From NCBI GenBank assembly GCA_028279865.1, contig JANQMV010000002.1:1-32438 (forward strand): a stretch of 32,438 nucleotides of DNA, given 5' to 3'. The DNA comes from Candidatus Altimarinota bacterium. GTDB lineage: Bacteria; Patescibacteriota; Gracilibacteria; JANQMV01. The notes below the pieces were generated by a model. It was given only the letters and a program-made list of their open reading frames with translations. It did no database searches and had not been told where the DNA came from. Made by a program: the position numbers and the translations under genes. Shown piece by piece: positions 1 through 7,991 of the stretch. Each line of letters opens with the position of its first letter. The stretch's first letter is position 1.

Positions 1-1259
1 CTTTTTGTTGGTTCAATGTCTCCGACTTGAACCTTAAAATTAGCTTCATTAGTCTCCTGACTAATATCCGCCTTGTCCGCCGTAGCTTCAGCGAAGGAGG
101 ATTGGTTTGTGTCTGGTGAATTATCGTGATTAAATTGCGGTCTCAAACCCCCTGACTCTACGAGTCTTTCCCCCTTGCTAAGGGGGACTCTTAAACTTGC
201 AGCTTGAGGCTTGTAGCTTGCGGCTTTTTCCCTATTTGTAATTTGTAATTCGTAATTCGTAATTAATTCTCTAACCGTTTTATAATGCTGATTCGCTAAG
301 ACTTCCGTTGGTGACATAAAAAGAGCTTGTGCTCCATGCGTCACGACTTGTAAAGCAGGTATTAAAGAAACAACTGTTTTTCCTGAGCCGACATCGCCTT
401 CTAAAAGTCTTAACATTGGCACAGGTTTTTCAATATCTTTTAATATTTCGTATAAAGATATTTTTTGTGATTCGGTTAGCTCAAACGGGAGTGTAGCTAG
501 AAATGATTTCACAAAATCCAGATCCATTGGAAAAGATTTTCCTTTGCCTTCATTTTCTTCTGCCCACTTTTGTTTTCGTTTTAGTGTATTTAATTGAATA
601 CCAAAGAGTTCCTCAAAAGCCAATCTCTCCTGAGCTTTTTCTAATTTTTCAACAGAAGAAGGGAAATGTATTTCCTTAACTGCTTCGGTTTTAGAGATTA
701 GATTTTCTTTTTTGAGAATTTCCTTCGGAAGATTTTCTTCAAATTCTTCGGCTAAATGACGTAAGGGATAAATTTTTTCGCGCAGCCAATTAGAAGTAAT
801 TTTTTCATGCTGTGGATAAATTGGTACAAGTCTGCCTGTATGAATTTGTTCTTTTTTGACATACTCAAATTTGGGACTTTGGAGAGTTATTTTTCCGTAA
901 TCATATTTGGCTTTTCCCGATAAAATCACTTCAGAACCTTCCTGCAGCATCCTCAAAATATGCGGCTGATTAAACCAAATCACCTCAACACTATCGCCAT
1001 TCTGATCTGTGAAAAGTCCCTTTTGTAGGCTTTTTCCATAGCGAGTTCTTTCTGTACGCAAATTAAAAACCGTCCCTTGCAGAGTATTCAAAGGTCCAAT
1101 CTCAATATCCTGAATTGTCTTCATTTCGCTTTCGTCTCCGTAGGTGCGTGGATAGTATTCAAGTAAATCTCGCACTGTTTTTAGTCCCATTAAATCAAGC
1201 AAAGCGTAATAATCACTTTTGGTTCGAATTGCGATTTTTAAGGAAGAATTTAGGTTCAT
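1..1259 (-). CDS. recG: ATP-dependent DNA helicase RecG, N-terminal part (cut by window edge)
   Basis: RecG remodels stalled replication forks and branched DNA. The ATG at 1259 opens a frame that runs off the window start, giving about 419 residues. The N-terminal half matches the wedge/OB region, with an early segment containing LLEYYPRTYGD. A helicase Walker A (GDVGSGKT) follows at residues 288-295 and the motif Ia-like SPTEVLANQH shortly after. From about residue 334 to 417 the frame reads through repeat-derived DNA (peptides such as VPLSKGE and SSFAEATADK) in the place where RecG normally has a short loop before the next helicase motif. The start follows the perfect promoter/sRNA region at 1285-1394, which points the other way. 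Identification of RecG is firm; the C-terminal helicase domain is outside the window. Confidence 0.9.
   Translation of the reverse strand, partial: MNLNSSLKIAIRTKSDYYALLDLMGLKTVRDLLEYYPRTYGDESEMKTIQDIEIGPLNTLQGTVFNLRTERTRYGKSLQKGLFTDQNGDSVEVIWFNQPHILRMLQEGSEVILSGKAKYDYGKITLQSPKFEYVKKEQIHTGRLVPIYPQHEKITSNWLREKIYPLRHLAEEFEENLPKEILKKENLISKTEAVKEIHFPSSVEKLEKAQERLAFEELFGIQLNTLKRKQKWAEENEGKGKSFPMDLDFVKSFLATLPFELTESQKISLYEILKDIEKPVPMLRLLEGDVGSGKTVVSLIPALQVVTHGAQALFMSPTEVLANQHYKTVRELITNYELQITNREKAASYKPQAASLRVPLSKGERLVESGGLRPQFNHDNSPDTNQSSFAEATADKADISQETNEANFKVQVGDIEPTK
10..270 (-). repeat. Repeat mosaic inserted in frame within recG
   Basis: Several repeat units lie end to end inside the recG reading frame. 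There is a 24-nt palindrome with GGTTCAA/TTGAACC ends (10-33), a unit giving the peptide FAEATADK (about 65-100), a palindrome built on CCCCCTTGCTAAGGGGG (about 170-187), and tracts of the AGCTTGAGGCTTGTAGCTTG and GTAATTCGTAATT types (195-265). Copies of the same units occur in priA, argS, valS and intergenic gaps. The frame stays open across all of them, adding about 80 residues. Confidence 0.75.
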
Positions 1260-1284
1260 ACGAAAACAGAGCTTTAGATTTTTT

Positions 1285-1312
1285 TTGACAATTTTGTCAA
1301 GTTTGATATAAT
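1285..1312 (+). promoter_or_regulatory. Consensus sigma-70 type promoter
   Basis: A perfect -35 TTGACA (1285-1290) and a perfect -10 TATAAT (1307-1312) are separated by 16 nt on the plus strand. Both neighbouring protein genes (recG and the DUF3800 gene) are on the minus strand, so this promoter does not serve them. Transcription would start at about 1318, exactly where the structured RNA begins. Confidence 0.7.
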
Positions 1313-1317
1313 ATTAG

Positions 1318-1394
1318 CGGAATTGCTTCTGATTTGAAATGTGGTATCAATTGCCGCGTTCCTAATTTATTAGGATAGAATCAGAAGTTTTTTT
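1318..1394 (+). ncRNA. Candidate small structured RNA with intrinsic terminator
   Basis: The segment starts about 6 nt after a consensus -10 box and ends in a run of seven T (1388-1394). Stem pair 1 is GCGGAATTG (1317-1325) with CAATTGCCGC (1348-1357). Stem pair 2 is CTTCTGATT (1326-1334) with AATCAGAAG (1379-1387), which abuts the T run as a terminator stem. A small hairpin TCCTAA/TTAGGA lies at 1360-1375. Stems 1 and 2 interleave, so they are alternative folds or a pseudoknot. The T run overlaps the 3' end of the converging DUF3800 gene. No long ORF is present. I do not recognise the family. Confidence 0.55.
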
Positions 1395-2019
1395 ATTTAG
1401 GCCAAACCTGTACATACATTTCTCTGGAAGAAATAATGTCACGATATTTTTTGCTATTTTTACGTTTAGTAAACATTGATCGGTTAATAGAGCCAACAAC
1501 ATAATCAGCTAGTTGCAACAAATTATTGCTAGTCGATCTTTGCATCTTTATTTTCTTAATGATTTTACGTTCACTCTTATTTATCCTCGCCTTTAAATAA
1601 CGTGCAAGTTGCCTTCTAAAATCATTGTTACCACTTTTATCAATAACAATAATTGAATTATCCAGTTTTTCTTTTGCATTTTCAAAGACAAGACTACAAG
1701 AATATTTATAAAACGATTTTTTATCTTTAAAGCCTTCACCCCACAATTGTGACTTATTCATTACAATACCATAATAAAAAAAGTTATAAGGTAATACTGC
1801 TTTCAAAAAAGCCTCTCTCACTCGATCCGAATTATTTTTAAAATGAAACTCATCTTGCGCTTTCCAATTCAATTCCCTTCTTAAAAGTGTGATTCTTTGG
1901 TCACAAGCCACTGCCTCTTCATGATCTTCAAAAATAACAAGCCCTACTGTAAAAAATTTACTTGCGCCTTGATTAATTTTCAAACCAGGATCACCTGATT
2001 CATCAATAAAAACCAACAT
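1393..2019 (-). CDS. DUF3800 domain protein
   Basis: A 208-residue protein that begins MLVFIDESGDPGL and ends with a conserved LLQLADYVVGSINR segment. These are the two hallmark patches of DUF3800, a family with an acidic N-terminal DESGD motif often suggested to be RNase H-like; the activity is not established. It starts at ATG 2019, close downstream of nadA in the same direction (27 nt gap), and is followed by the sRNA region and recG. DUF3800 proteins are common accessory genes, often near mobile DNA or defence loci, but nothing else here indicates a defence island. Confidence 0.8.
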   Translation of the reverse strand: MLVFIDESGDPGLKINQGASKFFTVGLVIFEDHEEAVACDQRITLLRRELNWKAQDEFHFKNNSDRVREAFLKAVLPYNFFYYGIVMNKSQLWGEGFKDKKSFYKYSCSLVFENAKEKLDNSIIVIDKSGNNDFRRQLARYLKARINKSERKIIKKIKMQRSTSNNLLQLADYVVGSINRSMFTKRKNSKKYRDIISSREMYVQVWPK

Positions 2020-2046
2020 AATTTTCCTATTCGTAATTACTAATTT

Positions 2047-2961
2047 TTAATTAACTTCCAACATCCTCTCCAAAGTAAACTTCGCCTTTTCCGCAATTTC
2101 TTCATCTACAAAGATCTCGTTCTTTTCTTCAAGTAAAGTCTCGTAAGTATTTTGAAGAGTAATTTTTTTCATATTAATACAAACCCCCATCAAAGCATAA
2201 AACTTGCGATCAGGATACTCCCTGCGTAACCGCTCTAGCATTCCCTCTTCTGTAGCGATTAGGAATTCTTTTGCATCAGAATTTGCTACCACATCAAGCA
2301 TACCGTTTGTACTTGTAACATGATCGGCTAAATCAACAACTTCTGACCGACTCTCCGGGTGAACAATAAGAACTGCATCAGGATGATTCTTTTGTGCTTC
2401 AATTACTTTTTCAGGCAAAAGCTGATGATGAACAATACAGTATCCCGGCCAAGTGATTATTTTCTTGTCAGTAAATCTTTGCACATACTCAGCCAAATGT
2501 TGATCAGGCACAAAAATAATCTCCTCCGCATCCAAAGAATTAACCACCTTCACCGCATTCGCAGAAGTACAACAAATATCAGACTCTGCCTTCACTGCGG
2601 CCGAAGAGTTCACATAGCAAACAACTTTTGCATTCGGGTGTTCTTTTTTCTTTTCTCTTAACTTTTCCACCGTCACCATGTCAGCCATAAAACAACCTGC
2701 TTGCATACTTGGAAGTAAAACTTTCTTTTCAGGACTGAGCATTTTTGCACTCTCAGCCATAAAATGCACTCCGCAAAAAACAATTATCTCCGCATCTGTT
2801 TTAGATGCTCTTCTTGATAAATCGAGTGAATCACCAATCAAATCCGCCACATCATAAATATCAGGAATCTGATAATTGTGTGCGAGAATAATTGCGTTTT
2901 TTTCTTTTTTGAGCTTGATGATCGCCTCTTTGAATTCTTGTGGGGTCATGTTTTTGAGCAT
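2047..2961 (-). CDS. nadA: Quinolinate synthase NadA
   Basis: NadA condenses iminoaspartate with dihydroxyacetone phosphate to form quinolinate, a step of de novo NAD synthesis, using a [4Fe-4S] cluster. The 304-residue length is typical of the short bacterial form. The three cluster cysteines fit C63 (VFCGVHFMAE), C175 (WPGYC) and C261 (GVCINMKKITL). The conserved CYVNSSAAVKA and CCTSANAV segments are at about 115-136. The HPE motif reads HPESR, where many homologs have HPECR. Neither nadB nor nadC is in the window, so the source of iminoaspartate is not shown here. Start ATG at 2961. Confidence 0.95.
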   Translation of the reverse strand: MLKNMTPQEFKEAIIKLKKEKNAIILAHNYQIPDIYDVADLIGDSLDLSRRASKTDAEIIVFCGVHFMAESAKMLSPEKKVLLPSMQAGCFMADMVTVEKLREKKKEHPNAKVVCYVNSSAAVKAESDICCTSANAVKVVNSLDAEEIIFVPDQHLAEYVQRFTDKKIITWPGYCIVHHQLLPEKVIEAQKNHPDAVLIVHPESRSEVVDLADHVTSTNGMLDVVANSDAKEFLIATEEGMLERLRREYPDRKFYALMGVCINMKKITLQNTYETLLEEKNEIFVDEEIAEKAKFTLERMLEVN

Positions 2962-3183
2962 TATTTTTAATTTTATATTATGTCATTTTGACCGAAACAA
3001 TTCGATTCTCGTAACTTTCTTACTCCATTTTCTATTGTATTTGAAATTCAACAAAAGTGAAACGGAGAAATCTAACTTATTATCTTAAGCTTTCTCCATT
3101 ACGCTCTATTCAAAGATTTACAAATTTGTAAACTTACGAACTGTTAACTAAAAAATAATTCACTCCATTCGAAATGACGCCGG
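2962..3183. repeat. Intergenic gap with decayed REP-like repeat
   Basis: This gap between nadA and the lipoprotein gene has no credible ORF. It opens with a GTCATTTTGACCGAA-type end and closes with CCATTCGAAATGACG, the inverted partner. The inside contains degenerate GAGAAATCT and TCTCCATTACGCTC segments. The same layout in better condition occurs at 14713-14768 and 24286-24387, so this is probably an old copy of that element. Confidence 0.5.
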
Positions 3184-4113
3184 TTATTCTATAGTTTTTT
3201 CAACAACAGTCTCTTTCGGCCTCACCACAACTCTAAATCCATAAATTTTGCCAATATATCCCGTATCTTCAAAATTTTGTTTTTCACAACTTGTTCTACC
3301 GAGATTACGCGCCCCAAAAGACCAATCCGCTCCGGACATGTGTCCAATTGCCGAAGTCCAAATAAAAGTATCTGTTTCATCATAATTAAAAGCATCTCCC
3401 TCCTCAGTTCCGCACGCTTCGATAAACTCCCAAGGCGTTGGCAAATGTGAATTTGCCTCAAATTGCTCATTCGCTGCTTTCCACGACCAAGTTTGTTCCT
3501 GAGTATGTACACCGTAAAAACTACACTGCTCATCAAGTCCCGGTTCTCCATCTTTTTGATCAAATTGCCCGCGATAGTCTCCGCTCAAGTAACAATTGCG
3601 CTTATTCACTTCATCTTGCTGCCAAGTCGGCACAAATCCTCCCGCATCTTCAAAAGAGCTAAAATCAAGGTCTTTCACTCCATCAACACAATCTGCAATA
3701 GCAAGTGCTGTCGGATGTAATAAATCTCGCCCTTCATCCAGCATTTTTACTAAATCCTCCCATTGAAACTTTGAGGTCAAGTCCATGCGTTTTTGCAAAG
3801 TATCAGATTTTTCATTAACCACACATTCAAAATCCACAAAAGCATAAGTCGTTCCATATTCAGGAGTGGGATTATCTCTTGTGCGTGGAGTTACATCATT
3901 ACCATGTGAAAAAAACTCTCCATAACCGTTCCAGGTATACATCCCTTTTCCGTCAGATAATTCCTTGGAAACACATGCTCGGATATCGCTGCTCCATTTC
4001 CAGCCTTCCATCAAATTACATGTCTCCTGAGACAGCCAAGGTTTGTCCGAACCAATCAAAGAACACGCGGAAATAAGAGTAGTTGTGAGTAAGAGTAAAA
4101 ATATTTTTTTCAT
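3184..4113 (-). CDS. Lipoprotein with C-terminal FGE/DUF1566-like module
   Basis: A 309-residue protein with a lipoprotein signal peptide: KK, a hydrophobic stretch, then the lipobox LISAC with the acylated Cys at residue 17. The C-terminal third carries LPTPWEFIEAC, FIWTSA and YGFRVVVRP, the pattern of the C-type-lectin-like fold of formylglycine-generating-enzyme/DUF1566 (Lcl) proteins. These are usually non-enzymatic in this context. Several cysteines in the exported part could form disulfides. It probably sits on the outer face of the membrane. It lies between priA and nadA on the same strand, with repeat-filled gaps on both sides. The specific role is unknown. Confidence 0.7.
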   Translation of the reverse strand: MKKIFLLLLTTTLISACSLIGSDKPWLSQETCNLMEGWKWSSDIRACVSKELSDGKGMYTWNGYGEFFSHGNDVTPRTRDNPTPEYGTTYAFVDFECVVNEKSDTLQKRMDLTSKFQWEDLVKMLDEGRDLLHPTALAIADCVDGVKDLDFSSFEDAGGFVPTWQQDEVNKRNCYLSGDYRGQFDQKDGEPGLDEQCSFYGVHTQEQTWSWKAANEQFEANSHLPTPWEFIEACGTEEGDAFNYDETDTFIWTSAIGHMSGADWSFGARNLGRTSCEKQNFEDTGYIGKIYGFRVVVRPKETVVEKTIE

Positions 4114-4146
4114 GACTTTTTGTATTAGTTATAAATCTATAATTTT

Positions 4147-4262
4147 GTCATCTTGAACGAATCCCGTTTGCGGGAGTAGTGAAGGATCTCTGCCACTAGG
4201 CACAGGAGATTCTTCGTCATTCACTTTTATATTTTTATTAAATGAGAATTCCTCAGAATGAC
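4147..4262. repeat. Intergenic REP-like inverted element
   Basis: It starts GTCATCTTGAACGAATCCCG and ends CCTCAGAATGAC, so the ends are inverted copies of the GTCATTC family. A small CCCGTTTGCGGG hairpin lies near the left end. It occupies nearly all of the gap between the lipoprotein gene and the end of priA and may act as a transcription terminator or REP. Confidence 0.6.
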
Positions 4263-4267
4263 AATCC

Positions 4268-6856
4268 TTACGACACATGCACCGGATCACGATCCACTCG
4301 CCAACCCACGGGTAATCGAATCTGCCTTATAATCTCATCCGGATTCTCTCCTTTCAAGATAATATTCCAATGATATTTGTTGTGCATTTTTGGAATCAGC
4401 GCCGGAGCGGATAAAATTTGAATATTTTTATCTTTGCTTAAATTAAGTAAAAATTTTTTCAAACTATCAACTTTTTGTAAAACTTTTTGAATGGAGTAAT
4501 CCACACAGGTTAATTTCACCACATTTGAAAAAGGTGGCCACTTAAGCTCCTCACGCATCTTAATCTCGTTTTGATAAAACAAAGTATAATCATGTTTGGC
4601 AATCGCCTGTAAAATAAAATTATCCGGATTATAAGTTTGTAACAAAACCTTACCTTGCTTGGCTCGTCTGCCTGCTCTGCCGCTCACTTGAGTCAGAACA
4701 TGGAAGATTTTTTCTCCACTGCGAAAATCAGGTACATTTAGCCCCACATCCGCATTTAAAATTCCTACTAAACTGACTTTGGGTAAATCAAAACCCTTGG
4801 CAATTATCTGCGTACCAATCACAATATCCACTTCTTCATTTTTAAGTTGAGTATAAAGCTGGGTATGCGCATCTTTCGCCGCCGTTGTATCGCGATCTAC
4901 CCTAGCAATGCGAGCCTTTGGAAAAAGTTTTTTTAAATCTCTTTCAATTTTTTGAGTTCCCGCTCCGACAAACTTGATTTGAGGAGATTGGCACTCAGGG
5001 CAAAGCAAAAGAGGATCCTGCATGCGTCCGCAATAGTGACAGATTAATTTCCCCTGATTACCTTTTTGGTGATAAGTCAGTCCGACATCGCAAGCCTTAC
5101 ACTTCGCGACGTAACCACATTCCCGACAAATCAAGCCGGATGAAGTACCTCGTTTATTTAAGAAAAGTAAAGCCTGCTCTTCATTTTCCAAAGTTTGCTT
5201 TAGCTCTTGAATTAACACATCCGAAAAAGGCGTAAAGTTTTTTTTCTGAAATTCTTCCTTTAGGTCAATGATTTTCACCTCAGGCAGCTTTGATTCTCTG
5301 GTAAATTTTTTACCGGAAATTTCATCTTCGTAGATGCGCTTTTTGAGAGTGAGTAATTGGTAGTTTGTAGTTGGTAGTTTTTTTGTCATTCCGGCTTGTC
5401 CGGAATTTTGAACCTCAACTTTTTCATTTTTAAATTCAACGTTCTCAACATAATGCTGGTTCAATGTCTCTGACTTGAACCGAGATGTTTTTTTACAACT
5501 CTCCTGAATTGTATCCTTTTGGTTTTGTGATTTAATTTGTTGTCCTTGAGGTACAACACCCTTTAACCTCCTCAAGGGGGACTTATTAATAGCCCTCCAG
5601 TAATCCTCCACCCTCGGTGTAGCCGTGCCTAAAATTAATTTTGATTTATGATATTTTGCTAAAAGTTCCGCAACTTTATGCGTGTGATAGCGTGGAGTCT
5701 GGTCGTTTTTGTAATACCATTCATGCGCTTCATCAATCACAATTACCCCTAATTTGGGATAAGGATAAAATAACGCGGAACGCGAGCCGATGATTACTTT
5801 TTTCTGACCAAGTTTAATCTGCCACCAGATTTTCTCCTTTTCTCCGTCGGAAAGCTTGGAATGAATCACTCCGACTGCGTCACCAAAAACATTTTTAAAA
5901 TATTCCACAATTTGTGTCGTTAGTACAATTTCAGGCACTAAAACCAAGGCTGTCTTTCCCTTTTCCAGACTCTCTCGAATTGTGTGCAGATAAAGTTCCG
6001 TTTTTCCCGAGCCTGTTATGCCGTGTAATAAAACCGGTTTTTCTGACTTTTGAATTGCTTTAAGGGCATCTTTCTGTTCGGAATTTAACGCTTTCATATT
6101 CACAATTTCTGTTACCAGATCCGAAGGTGAAAGATTTTTTACTTCTACAATTATCCATCCTTTTTCGGTCAATTTCTTCAGTGTTGCTGAACTATACTCA
6201 GGTAATTTTCTGATTTTTTCCAAATTGGCTTTTCCAAATTCTTTCAAAAATTCAATAATAGCTATTTGCTTCTTTCCTCTTATTTTTTTTTCTGAGAAAT
6301 CGATTTCAGGATTCAAAAAATATTTTATAACTTTTGGTTTATGAATTTTATTTCTCCAAAAATTTTTAGGTAAAAAAAGTTTTAAAACCTGAGAAATTGA
6401 GCAGAGATAATAATCTGCAATCTCTTGCGCAATCAATAAATCATGCTCATTAATCAGAGGTTTTGTATACAATATTTGTTCAATATTTTTTAAATTCATA
6501 GGCTGCTGGTTCAACGTCTCTGACTTGAACCTTAAGTTTTCCTTATTAGTCTCCCGACTAATATTCAATTGGTTTTGCGACTGTTCTTGCTCACCTTTTG
6601 GTACAACACCCCCCAATCCCCTCAAGGGGGACTTTTTTGAAGAATCATCTTCAAATGAAACACTTTTGCTCACAGCTTGAGGCTCGCAGCTCAAAACTTT
6701 AACTGCTACGACAAGCGCATTATAAAAAGTCTTCTGAAATGGCACTTTCACAAGTTGTCCCACTTTCAGATCAGACTGTAATTCTTCCGGCACGGCATAA
6801 TCCAAAATACCTGAAGAAAAAGCCAAATATTTTTCTAAAACAACCCTTGCAATCAT
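4268..6856 (-). CDS. priA: Primosomal protein N' / replication restart helicase PriA with two in-frame repeat insertions
   Basis: PriA rebuilds replisomes at stalled forks. From ATG 6856 the protein is 862 residues; a TTG three bases upstream is an alternative start. The N-terminal DNA-binding domain opens MIARVVLEKYLAF. Walker A GITGSGKT is at 279-286 and DEAH at 375-378. An eight-cysteine zinc region (four CxxC pairs) lies at about 565-625, followed by the C-terminal helicase lobe. It is about 130 residues longer than E. coli PriA. The excess is explained by repeat-derived segments at about residues 55-121 and 424-501. Both contain the peptide RFKSETLNQ and a KSPLR..GVVP.G peptide encoded by the same nucleotide repeats. 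The second insertion sits after GTATPRVEDYWRAIN and before LPEVKIIDL, away from catalytic motifs. Stop TAA. Confidence 0.95.
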   Translation of the reverse strand: MIARVVLEKYLAFSSGILDYAVPEELQSDLKVGQLVKVPFQKTFYNALVVAVKVLSCEPQAVSKSVSFEDDSSKKSPLRGLGGVVPKGEQEQSQNQLNISRETNKENLRFKSETLNQQPMNLKNIEQILYTKPLINEHDLLIAQEIADYYLCSISQVLKLFLPKNFWRNKIHKPKVIKYFLNPEIDFSEKKIRGKKQIAIIEFLKEFGKANLEKIRKLPEYSSATLKKLTEKGWIIVEVKNLSPSDLVTEIVNMKALNSEQKDALKAIQKSEKPVLLHGITGSGKTELYLHTIRESLEKGKTALVLVPEIVLTTQIVEYFKNVFGDAVGVIHSKLSDGEKEKIWWQIKLGQKKVIIGSRSALFYPYPKLGVIVIDEAHEWYYKNDQTPRYHTHKVAELLAKYHKSKLILGTATPRVEDYWRAINKSPLRRLKGVVPQGQQIKSQNQKDTIQESCKKTSRFKSETLNQHYVENVEFKNEKVEVQNSGQAGMTKKLPTTNYQLLTLKKRIYEDEISGKKFTRESKLPEVKIIDLKEEFQKKNFTPFSDVLIQELKQTLENEEQALLFLNKRGTSSGLICRECGYVAKCKACDVGLTYHQKGNQGKLICHYCGRMQDPLLLCPECQSPQIKFVGAGTQKIERDLKKLFPKARIARVDRDTTAAKDAHTQLYTQLKNEEVDIVIGTQIIAKGFDLPKVSLVGILNADVGLNVPDFRSGEKIFHVLTQVSGRAGRRAKQGKVLLQTYNPDNFILQAIAKHDYTLFYQNEIKMREELKWPPFSNVVKLTCVDYSIQKVLQKVDSLKKFLLNLSKDKNIQILSAPALIPKMHNKYHWNIILKGENPDEIIRQIRLPVGWRVDRDPVHVS
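5355..5585 (-). repeat. In-frame repeat insertion 2 in priA
   Basis: It contains the TAGTTTGTAGTTGGTAGTTT tract, a GTCATTCCGGCTTGTCCGGA unit (5388-5407), the GGTTCAA...TTGAACC palindrome (5458-5481) and a CCTCAAGGGGG palindrome (about 5571-5581). Matching units occur between genes elsewhere in the window. The reading frame of priA is preserved through all of them. Confidence 0.75.
6494..6694 (-). repeat. In-frame repeat insertion 1 in priA
   Basis: The segment includes the GGTTCAA...TTGAACC palindrome (6508-6531), a TTAGTCTCCCGACTAAT inverted unit, the CCCCCAATCCCCTCAAGGGGG palindrome (about 6609-6630) and a CAGCTTGAGGCTCGCAGCTC tract. The same order of palindrome, TTAGTCTCC(T/C)GACTAAT unit, then CCCC palindrome is found in recG, so a composite element inserted in both genes. 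In priA it adds about 65 residues. Confidence 0.75.
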
Positions 6857-6909
6857 CAAAGGCAGTTTAGCTTAAAAGGTTTATTTTGTCATCGAACTTA
6901 AATAAACAG

Positions 6910-7983
6910 CTATCTTTTATACATAATATAATTCACAAGCGAAACACCAGGACGTCCTCCCCCGCTCCAAGATGGTGCCCAGTTTGTACAAGGTCATGGC
7001 CATTGTCATGTATCACAATAAATTTGATACACAATTTCATTGTCACTCCACAAGTTATCCAAAGAAACTCCATTTCACATATGAAAACAATAGTTTAATC
7101 CATGTGGTTGCCACGTAGTATCTGTAGGGCTTCACCATCTCATCATTCCTGCATAATTACATGCATTAGTAATATTGTTACTCAAATTAATAAATCTTAA
7201 TCTATCAACATTATTAACAAAATTTGCTCCAGAACAATTTTCTAAAGGTAAACATTGTCAATCTCCTACATATGCCGCGTATGCATTTGCAGATTGCTGT
7301 TTCCAAACTACTAAATAATCTGTTGCTCAGTTACAGTAATTTTTAATTGGATTTGCTCAATGGACAGATCTGTCATAACACTTTTCCCAACCACTTCATA
7401 CGCTATTTACCAAGTTTATTCTCTCTGTTTCTGTAAGCAAGTTTTCTCATATTTTCATACTTTCAGTCGTCACGCTCCACAAAAAAATATTGTCTCAAAC
7501 AATTGTTTGAGCATCTATGTTTCTAGTATAATCTGAACTTGACGTTTGCCTAAGCTGTAAATACTCTCCGTTTTTTATAAAACCTTTTCCTGTTTTCCAA
7601 TCACTCTTCACAGAAGTACAATCCGAATTATTACAAATTCTATAAGCAGGATTACCAACACCGGAAAGATTAACTTCCACAGGATGATTAACACCTGAAA
7701 TCCGTTGAATGTTTGATTCAGTTAAAGTATTTAAAGCTACATCCGCTTGATCCGTAAAACTAAAGCTATCCGGAATATCGTCAATTTCATCTATAATTCC
7801 CGTTACTCCAGCAATCGTAATTCCATTCCTAATGTTTTCTGCTTTAAGATTTGCCAATGGTCCATTCGGACAACTGTCGGGAGTACATCCCACAGGAGGA
7901 CCTGAAAAAGCGTACGTTCCTAGTGCAAATCAGAAGATTATTATTAATATAGCCGGTAGTTTTGTGTTTTTACAAAGATTCAT
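6910..7983 (-). CDS. Exported surface protein 1 of the TGA-recoded cassette (code 25)
   Basis: From ATG 7983 to TAG 6910-6912 one frame runs 357 residues if TGA is read as an amino acid. It contains 11 in-frame TGA and no internal TAA or TAG. It has an N-terminal signal peptide whose hydrophobic core includes one TGA (IIIF-TGA-FALGTYAFSGPP), then a GITIAGVTG repeat-like segment. A beta-domain with LSGVGNPAYRIC and YLQLRQTSSS follows, then a Trp/Cys-rich C-terminal region. With TGA as Gly the C-terminal part reads naturally: VGDGQCLP, YCDTGQWPGPCTNWAP. The first half is paralogous to the next gene upstream. It is probably a secreted or cell-surface adhesin-like protein. Under the standard code only a 132-residue fragment remains. 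Function is not known. Confidence 0.75.
7891..7947 (-). repeat. Signal-peptide repeat of the cassette, copy 1
   Basis: This stretch encodes the end of the signal peptide of cassette gene 1 (F-TGA-FALGTYAFSGPP). It is almost identical in bases to 9058-9112 and 10760-10812 at the 5' ends of the other two genes, TGA included. It indicates recent duplication or gene conversion among three paralogs that already carried the recoded codon. Confidence 0.7.
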
Positions 7984-7991
7984 ACTGAGTT

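Noticed and set aside
2359-2661. Plus-strand ORF inside nadA
   Set aside because: It is antisense to the conserved quinolinate synthase, with no independent support.
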